A DNA stretch of 13,720 nt. Source: Archangium sp. Lineage in GTDB: Bacteria > Myxococcota > Myxococcia > Myxococcales > Myxococcaceae. How positions within the stretch are numbered: the stretch's first letter is position 1; each line of letters starts with the position of its first letter. The position numbers and the translations under genes are program-made. The stretch spans positions 1-13,720 of the forward strand of contig JAEUJR010000529.1 in NCBI GenBank assembly GCA_016793585.1, given 5' to 3'. The notes beneath the pieces are model-generated. The model was given only the letters and a program-made list of their open reading frames with translations, did not search any database and had not been told where the DNA came from. Shown piece after piece: positions 6,831-11,404 of this stretch.

Positions 6831-7970
6831 GAGGAGCCGGTTGAGCAGCGTGCCGTTCTCGGCGAACACGCGCACCCGCTCCGGGCCGAAGAAGAGCGCG
6901 ACCGCCACGAAGCCGAAGCCCGCCAGCAGGGCCCAGCGCAGCGCGCGCGATTGCTCAGACGAGGTCGCCGAGAAGAAGACGCCGAGCGCTACCGCCCAGA
7001 AGACGCCCCACGTCGACACGTCGGAGGCGTGATGCAGGAGCAACTCGCCGAACGTCGACGCCCACGAGAACGCGGGCGCGCTCAGTGCGTGGTCGACGAC
7101 GACGACCCCGTGGCGTGCGAGCAGCCAGCGCCACGTCACCACCGCGACGCCCGCGAGGAAGGCGGGCAACAACCACGGCAGCGACGTCTTTCGCAGCCCC
7201 TTCACCGCCAGCGCGCCGAGCGTCGCCGCGAGCACGTGGGCGAGCCCTTCGTCTTTGAAGCCCGCCATCGAGACGGCCACGACGCAGGCGAGCGCCAGCC
7301 GGTCGGTGAGCAGAAAGCCGAGCACCGCCAGTCCGAGCAGCCCGATGGGAAGGTCGACATAGACGAGTCGCGCGTGCACCCAGACGAACGGCGCCGCGAT
7401 GAGGAGCGAGAGCGCGACGGGCCACTTCAGCGAATCACGCAGCAGCGTCACCCAGGCCTCGGCCGCCGTCGCCACGCAGAGCACGACCAAGAGCGCCGCG
7501 GCGACGACGTGGGTCTCGAGCCGGTCCTCCCCCAGCGCAATCCACCCGACCGCCGAAGGCCACAGCGGCGGGTAACCCGCGGGCACGAGGTGGGCGCCCG
7601 CATCGAGGGCCGCACGAACGCCGGCTCCGAACTCGAGCGACTCGAAGCGCGCCTTCGCGAGCCACACGAACTCGTCCCAGCTCGTCGGGTACCAGGGCCG
7701 CGCGACGATGATGACGCCGATGACGCCGACCGCGAGCGGGAACGAGCGGAGCACCGACGGCTCGGGTCGAGGCAGCAGGCGCGCGCAGACGAGCAGCGAC
7801 GTGCCCAGCACCACACCTGCGAAGCCGAGCGAGCTCGCGTAGAGCAGGCCCAGGGAGAAGAAGAAGGAGGTCGGCGAGACGAGCGAGTCTGCCAGTGGCT
7901 CACGCGTCACCACCGCGCGCAGCACGGCGCCCATGACGAGCAGCAGCGCCAGGCCGCCGAGCGCCATCAT
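6762..7970 (-). CDS. Polytopic membrane protein, putative GT-C (GT39/ArnT-like) glycosyltransferase
   Basis: 402 residues from the ATG at 7970, which has a GGAG seven bases upstream and overlaps the preceding stop as ATGA. The protein has about 9-11 hydrophobic segments spread from residue 5 to the C-terminus. In the first large loop, SWDEFVWLAKA (residues 97-107) has an acidic pair of the kind used as the catalytic/metal site in GT-C enzymes. It is followed by AGYPPLWP (131-138), LVYVDLPIG (202-210) and FKDEG (238-242), which are the usual order of landmarks in GT39/RgtA/ArnT-like transferases that use polyprenyl-phosphate sugars and act at the periplasmic face. The protein is on the short side for the family because the soluble C-terminal domain is missing. 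Donor and acceptor are unknown. It is the last gene of a three-gene coupled operon. Confidence 0.72.
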   Translation of the reverse strand: MMALGGLALLLVMGAVLRAVVTREPLADSLVSPTSFFFSLGLLYASSLGFAGVVLGTSLLVCARLLPRPEPSVLRSFPLAVGVIGVIIVARPWYPTSWDEFVWLAKARFESLEFGAGVRAALDAGAHLVPAGYPPLWPSAVGWIALGEDRLETHVVAAALLVVLCVATAAEAWVTLLRDSLKWPVALSLLIAAPFVWVHARLVYVDLPIGLLGLAVLGFLLTDRLALACVVAVSMAGFKDEGLAHVLAATLGALAVKGLRKTSLPWLLPAFLAGVAVVTWRWLLARHGVVVVDHALSAPAFSWASTFGELLLHHASDVSTWGVFWAVALGVFFSATSSEQSRALRWALLAGFGFVAVALFFGPERVRVFAENGTLLNRLLVQLWPTAAVMISVKLASPTATS

Positions 7971-8215
7971 CGGCCGACTCCGCAGCAGGTCGCATGCTTT
8001 CTCGGAGCGAAGGTCGGAGCACCGCGAACCACTTCTGCAGTCGGATCAGTGCGAAGCACGATGGTCGCCACCTCCGCAGTCCGACCACTGCGAACCACGA
8101 CGGACTCGCGGGCCACATGCCTCGTCGGAGCGAAGTCGTTCGCGAGAACAGTCGGAGCACCGCGAACCACGAGCGCTCGCGCCTCCGCCGCCGGGTGGCG
8201 CACGAACACGGTCAT
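7967..8215 (-). CDS. 82-residue internally repetitive protein, ATGA-coupled on both sides
   Basis: The ATG at 8215 overlaps the TGA of the upstream gene (ATGA), and its own TGA overlaps the ATG of the downstream membrane-protein gene (ATGA). A purine-rich GGGGCGGG sits a few bases before the start. The peptide has four repeats: ALVVRGAPTVLANDFAPTRH, VVVRSGRTAEVAT, IVLRTDPTAE and VVRGAPTFAPRKHAT. It is Arg/Val/Ala-rich, basic, without a signal peptide or membrane segment, and ends in CCGVGR. The four DNA copies are spaced by 27, 39 and 72 bp, all multiples of three, which fits selection for this frame. Against it: more T at third positions than neighbours (GTT, GCT, ACT), low complexity, and no family that I recognise. 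It could be a small operon partner or a non-coding repeat spacer that happens to stay open. Confidence 0.45.
   Translation of the reverse strand: MTVFVRHPAAEARALVVRGAPTVLANDFAPTRHVARESVVVRSGRTAEVATIVLRTDPTAEVVRGAPTFAPRKHATCCGVGR
8013..8170 (-). repeat. Four 20-bp direct repeats in the operon spacer/small ORF
   Basis: Plus-strand copies lie at 8013-8032, 8040-8059, 8079-8098 and 8151-8170. The first and last are identical (GTCGGAGCACCGCGAACCAC); the two middle ones follow GTCSGAYCASTGCGAASCAC. Read on the minus strand they encode VVRGAPT, VVRSGRT, VLRTDPT and VVRGAPT. Spacing is irregular but always a multiple of three, so this is not a CRISPR array. Confidence 0.7.
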
Positions 8216-8721
8216 CGTCCCGCCCCACAGACGACGTGACCACCCATTGCTTCGTGATGACAGGCCGTGATGAGCGCGCTGCCTCGCAACTCGAGCGCGA
8301 CGCCTCCATCGACGGTCGGGCGCGACGGCCATGCGTACCGCGCGAGCGGAAACAGCACGTCGTCGTCATCTCGCACGACCTGCACCGCTGCCTGCGGCCA
8401 GGCCGCCTGGGCTTTCAGATCATTGACGCCGACCTTCACCAGCGCCGTCAGCGCCGCGCGATTCATCGGCGCATCGGCTCGCTGAACGACGAGCGCGAAC
8501 AGCCCCGGCAACGCCGCGAGCCCGAGCACCACCGGCACCACCAGCGCCGCGCGCTTCGTTCGCACCGCCACCACCGTCACCAGCAGCGCAACGGCAGCCA
8601 GCGACAGCGAGAACGCCGCTTCGGGAAAGTGCGCACGCGGCGCTCCCGACACGCTGTTCGCGCCGTCGAGCACGATGGCCTCGGGCGTCGACAGCGGAAA
8701 CCGGTCGTCGTGGTCGGCCAC
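8212..8721 (-). CDS. Two-TM membrane protein of unknown function, first gene of coupled operon
   Basis: 169 residues from a GTG at 8721. The N-terminal 33 residues are polar (MADHDDRFPLSTPEAIVLDG). Two hydrophobic segments follow, residues about 36-53 (AAFSLSLAAVALLVTVVAV) and 58-79 (ALVVPVVLGLAALPGLFALVV), separated by a basic RTKR turn that should be cytoplasmic. The C-terminal 90 residues (ALTALVKVGVNDLKAQAAWP, QVVRDDDDVLFPL, ALELRGSALITACHHEAMGGHVVCGAG) are soluble with two cysteines 11 residues apart, plausibly a disulfide in the periplasm, although topology is not certain. No family recognised. The stop overlaps the next ATG as ATGA, so it is translationally coupled to the small repeat protein. 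The start is uncertain: there is no good ribosome-binding site, and the candidate -10 lies only 6 bp upstream, so a leaderless transcript is possible. Confidence 0.7.
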   Translation of the reverse strand: MADHDDRFPLSTPEAIVLDGANSVSGAPRAHFPEAAFSLSLAAVALLVTVVAVRTKRAALVVPVVLGLAALPGLFALVVQRADAPMNRAALTALVKVGVNDLKAQAAWPQAAVQVVRDDDDVLFPLARYAWPSRPTVDGGVALELRGSALITACHHEAMGGHVVCGAGR

Positions 8722-8727
8722 GCGCGC

Positions 8728-8756
8728 CAGATAGTCTGCCCTCGACAGCGCGTCAT
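8728..8756 (-). promoter_or_regulatory. Candidate sigma-70 promoter for the membrane-protein operon
   Basis: On the minus strand ATGACG (8756-8751) and TATCTG (8733-8728) are separated by 17 bp. The -35 matches 4 of 6 consensus bases, the -10 only 3 of 6. Transcription would begin at or next to the GTG start codon at 8721, implying a leaderless message. The support is position plus spacing; the match is weak. Confidence 0.3.
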
Positions 8757-8765
8757 CTGTCGCTC

Positions 8766-8816
8766 ATGTTTCCATTGGTTACATCGGGGCGTCAGTGATG
8801 TTTCCATTGGTCACAT
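8766..8816. promoter_or_regulatory. Paired 19-bp dyad operator sites in divergent control region
   Basis: Site 1 (8766-8784) is ATGTTTCCATTGGTTACAT and site 2 (8798-8816) is ATGTTTCCATTGGTCACAT, identical except at one base. Each is a dyad of form ATGT-nn-CCA-n-TGG-nn-ACAT. The two start 32 bp apart, about three helical turns, so two dimers would bind the same face of the DNA. They stand out as an AT-richer island in GC-rich DNA. Site 1 ends 9 bp from the minus-strand candidate -35 and site 2 ends 12 bp before the plus-strand candidate -35. The cognate regulator is not in the window and I do not recognise the motif. Confidence 0.55.
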
Positions 8817-8828
8817 GAGGCGAGATTT

Positions 8829-8856
8829 TTGACGCGTCTCACGTGGTCCGTAACAT
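8829..8856 (+). promoter_or_regulatory. Candidate sigma-70 promoter for the PilZ gene
   Basis: TTGACG (8829-8834, 5 of 6 consensus) and TAACAT (8851-8856, 4 of 6) are separated by 16 bp. The predicted start near 8863 leaves a leader of about 32 bases before the ATG at 8895. The paired dyad sites lie just upstream, centred near -56 and -88, positions typical for activator binding. Confidence 0.42.
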
Positions 8857-8894
8857 CGAGCCACATCGCTGTACTTCCCCTGCACGGAGCCTTC

Positions 8895-9182
8895 ATGTCC
8901 TCGAATCAGCGCCGCTTCACCCGCCTCAGCCTCGAAGACACCACCGTCGGCGTGGTCGACATCGAGAGCGGCATCGAGTTCTCGGGCAACGGCCAGAACC
9001 TCTCGAGCGAAGGGCTCGCGTTTCGAGCGCCGATGGAGCCGAGCGTGGGCGCCGACATGCAGGTCGTGCTGCGTGGCACCGACACGCGCCTCGAGCCGCT
9101 GCGCGCGAGCTTTCACGTGCTGCGCGTCACGCCCGTCGCCCAGGGCAGCTGGCACGTCGCGGGCACCTTGCACCAGCTGTGA
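8895..9182 (+). CDS. PilZ-domain protein, probable c-di-GMP receptor
   Basis: 95 residues from the ATG at 8895, which has a GGAG six bases upstream; the frame is open back to 8829 but that extension has no such site. The single-domain protein has both PilZ signature elements: an N-terminal RRFTRL (Arg6, Arg7, Arg10, the RxxxR motif that grips the dinucleotide) and NLSSEG at residues 35-40 (the D/NxSxxG motif). A beta-barrel of the expected size follows (MQVVLRG, SFHVLRVTPV, WHVAGTLHQL). With both motifs intact, c-di-GMP binding is likely. It has no output domain, so it probably acts by contacting a partner, as do the many one-domain PilZ proteins of myxobacteria. It is transcribed away from the membrane-protein operon and shares its control region; the next gene starts 56 bp downstream on the same strand. 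Confidence 0.9.
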   Translation: MSSNQRRFTRLSLEDTTVGVVDIESGIEFSGNGQNLSSEGLAFRAPMEPSVGADMQVVLRGTDTRLEPLRASFHVLRVTPVAQGSWHVAGTLHQL

Positions 9183-9238
9183 GGTATCGACCCTCGTAGC
9201 GCGTGACACCGGGCTGCGGCTGGTCGAGCATCGGCGCC

Positions 9239-11236
9239 ATGGCGCGCTCGTTTCGCTTCTCGTTCGCTCTCGTCGCTGGCCTCACCCTCGGTGTCATCGG
9301 CGGAGCGTGCGGCTCGTCGAAGCCCATGTGCGGTCCCGGCACCTGCCAGGGCTGCTGCTCGACGTCGACTGGCCTGTGTGAAGCCGGCATGACGATGTCG
9401 GCGTGCGGCTCCAACGGCTCGAGCTGCTCGGTGTGTCAGCTCGGCCTCACGTGTCAGTTCGGTCAGTGCATGAGCCCCACCAGCTCGTCCGGCGGTGGAA
9501 CCTCGGGCACCGGCGGCGGCATGTCGGGAACCGGAGGTGGCAACGGCACGGGCGGCGGTTCCGTCACGGGCGGCGGCACCGTCACGGGCGGCGGCACCGT
9601 CACGGGTGGTGGTTTCGTCACGGGCGGTGGCTCCGTCACCGGCGGGGGCAACGGCACGGGCGGGGGCAACGGCACGGGCGGTGGCTTCGTCACCGGCGGC
9701 GGCAACGGCACGGGCGGCGGCACCACGAGCAGCGACGGTGGAACGCTCGCGTCGACCATCACCGCGGTGCAGCAGGGCACCATCACGCCGGGCTCGTGCG
9801 TGCAGGTCAGCGCGGTCGCCATGTCGGCCGTCTTCCTCGACCCCGACGACGCCATCATCATGGACGGCGGCGCCCGCACCCCGCGCTCGGCCTTCTACAT
9901 CTCCGAGAAGAACCTCGTGACCACCACGCCCAACTCGGGCATCGAGGTCGTCTCGACGCTCACTGCCGCGCCGTCGGTCGCCGTCGGTGACGACCTCATC
10001 GTCACGGGCGAGTACTTCGAGAACTTCAACAACTCGACGTTGCGGCTCACCAGCGCCTGCGGCGCCATCACCCGCGTCGGGGCCACCACCGTTCCCCAGC
10101 CTGCCGTGGTCACGCTCGCCGAGATTGGCCAGTCGGGCGGCTCGTCGGGCTGCCCGGTGACGGGCGCGGCGTGGGTCGATGGTGTGAACGCCGAGTCGTA
10201 TGAAGGCGTGCTCGTGCGAATCCAGAGCGGCGTCGTCTCGGCCGGCCGCGACAGCTTCGGGCTCTTCGAGCTCTCGAGCGGCGCCGACAAGGTGCAGGTC
10301 TCGACCAGCTTCGGGCTCACCGCCAACCCTGCGCTCGGCGGCGCCGTCACCTCGCTCACCGGCTTCGGGCACTTCTCGTTCTGCCGCCGCAAGCTGCGCC
10401 CGCGCAGTGACTCCGAGGTCACCATCACCAGCAGCTCGACCTGCGGCTCGGGCCCGCGCGCGAACCACCTCGTCATCACCGAGGTCGTCGTCACACCCAC
10501 GCCCGGCGAGTCCATCGAGGTGTGGAACCCGACCAGCGCCACCCTCTCGTTGAGCAACGTGTGGCTGTACAACGCCACCTTCCAGTCCGCCGACGGCGGC
10601 AGCTGTGGCTACCAGCTCGCGCCGACGGGTGGTGCGTGCGGTGCCGCCTTCAACGACTTCAACCTGCGCTTCCCCGCGGGCGCGAGCATCGCCCCCGGCG
10701 AGTTTCAGACCATCGCGCTCACCGGCGCGTCGAACTACTGCGGCTTCTTCTCATGCCTCTCGTCGCGCCCCACCTACGAGGTCGCCGCCTCCGGCTTCCC
10801 CGACGACCCGCTCGTCGCCAACATGCTCGGTGACTTCGACAACCGCGCCGTCGTCTTCGTCGCGACCGACGGCGGCAGCGGCCAGGGCCTGCTCAGCAAC
10901 GCTGGTGAAGAGGCCGTGCTGTACTCGTGGGACGGGTTCAGCTCGACCGTTCAAGACGTCGACTACGTCATCTGGGGCACCGCCACGACGTACCGCACCG
11001 ACAAGACCGGCGTGGCGGGCTACCTGCCTGACACCAGCCTGACCGCGCAGCGCCCGATGACGGGTACCCCGTCGGCCAGCCTCTCGTATCAGCGCGTGTG
11101 TACCAATGAAGGCATGGAGCGGAAGACCGGCGGCAACGGCCTCACTGGCCACGACGAGACGAGCGAAGACCTCGACCTCACGTGGGTGCTCCAGGCGCCC
11201 ACGCCCAAGGCGCAGACCAATGGCGCCTCGCCGTAG
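9239..11236 (+). CDS. Large lipoprotein: Cys-rich head, TGGG hexapeptide linker, lamin-tail-like domain
   Basis: 665 residues from the ATG at 9239, chosen because it opens the signal peptide (MARSFRFSFALVAGLTLGVIGGAC; Cys24 as lipidation site, lipobox GGAC weak at -3). Residues about 28-80 are a Cys-rich module (CGPGTCQGCCSTSTGLC, CSVCQLGLTCQFGQC) seen at the head of many myxobacterial lipoproteins. Residues about 84-169 are a Gly-rich linker. Residues about 175-400 are beta-rich with an OB-fold-like look (VQVSAVAMSAVFL, VAVGDDLIVTGEYFEN), tentatively like the domain found beside extracellular nucleases; I am not sure. From residue 409, NHLVITEVVVTPTPGESIEV, with WNPTSATLSLSNVWLYNAT next, matches the lamin-tail domain, and the C-terminal APTPKAQTNGASP is its usual ending. 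No catalytic site is visible, so a surface binding or structural role is inferred. The next lipoprotein gene follows 168 bp later. Confidence 0.88.
   Translation: MARSFRFSFALVAGLTLGVIGGACGSSKPMCGPGTCQGCCSTSTGLCEAGMTMSACGSNGSSCSVCQLGLTCQFGQCMSPTSSSGGGTSGTGGGMSGTGGGNGTGGGSVTGGGTVTGGGTVTGGGFVTGGGSVTGGGNGTGGGNGTGGGFVTGGGNGTGGGTTSSDGGTLASTITAVQQGTITPGSCVQVSAVAMSAVFLDPDDAIIMDGGARTPRSAFYISEKNLVTTTPNSGIEVVSTLTAAPSVAVGDDLIVTGEYFENFNNSTLRLTSACGAITRVGATTVPQPAVVTLAEIGQSGGSSGCPVTGAAWVDGVNAESYEGVLVRIQSGVVSAGRDSFGLFELSSGADKVQVSTSFGLTANPALGGAVTSLTGFGHFSFCRRKLRPRSDSEVTITSSSTCGSGPRANHLVITEVVVTPTPGESIEVWNPTSATLSLSNVWLYNATFQSADGGSCGYQLAPTGGACGAAFNDFNLRFPAGASIAPGEFQTIALTGASNYCGFFSCLSSRPTYEVAASGFPDDPLVANMLGDFDNRAVVFVATDGGSGQGLLSNAGEEAVLYSWDGFSSTVQDVDYVIWGTATTYRTDKTGVAGYLPDTSLTAQRPMTGTPSASLSYQRVCTNEGMERKTGGNGLTGHDETSEDLDLTWVLQAPTPKAQTNGASP
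9542..9721 (+). repeat. Ten 18-bp in-frame repeats encoding xxTGGG or NGTGGG
   Basis: Residues 102-161 of the lipoprotein are ten uninterrupted hexapeptides (NGTGGG four times, SVTGGG and TVTGGG and FVTGGG twice each), preceded by two seven-residue variants. The 18-bp period is expected to expand and contract by slippage. The linker probably holds the folded domains away from the membrane. Confidence 0.92.
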
Positions 11237-11260
11237 CCAGCTGTGAACGTTCATCTGGCT
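11235..11260 (+). terminator. Inverted repeat after the lamin-tail lipoprotein gene
   Basis: AGCCAG (11235-11240) pairs with CTGGCT (11255-11260); the loop itself contains the perfect palindrome TGAACGTTCA (11244-11253). It overlaps the TAG stop codon and has no T-run, so it is a weak terminator candidate. The rest of the 168-bp spacer up to 11404 shows no clear promoter or ribosome-binding site. Confidence 0.3.
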
Positions 11261-11404
11261 GGGCGCTGATCGCCGACCTGCCGGGCCCGTCTTCGGCCAC
11301 GTCAAGGAAGCAGCGGGTATGCGCCCTGACCTGCACGGGGCACGTGCTAGCCTCACGGCCTCTCCGGCGGCTCGAGACGAGCGGCCTCTCGCCCGACAGA
11401 AACC

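Noticed and set aside
8013..8170. CRISPR-like repeats
   Set aside because: Only four 20-bp copies, with starts spaced 27, 39 and 72 bp apart, two of them degenerate. No regular spacers and no cas genes are present.
6951..8270. Plus-strand open frame of about 440 codons across the membrane-protein operon
   Set aside because: Its product is almost all Arg, Glu, His and Gln, with no domain, and it lies antisense to a polytopic membrane protein with consistent hydrophobic pattern, motifs and ribosome-binding site.
8798..8816. CRP-like site (GTGA...TCAC) overlapping the second dyad
   Set aside because: The arms are too far apart for the CRP spacing and the first copy lacks them, whereas the ATGTnnCCAnTGGnnACAT symmetry is shared by both copies.
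9113..10468. Long minus-strand open frame of about 450 codons opposite the Gly-rich lipoprotein
   Set aside because: It is antisense to a gene with signal peptide and recognisable domains. It is Ala/Arg-rich low-complexity sequence, as expected from the reverse reading of GC-rich codons.
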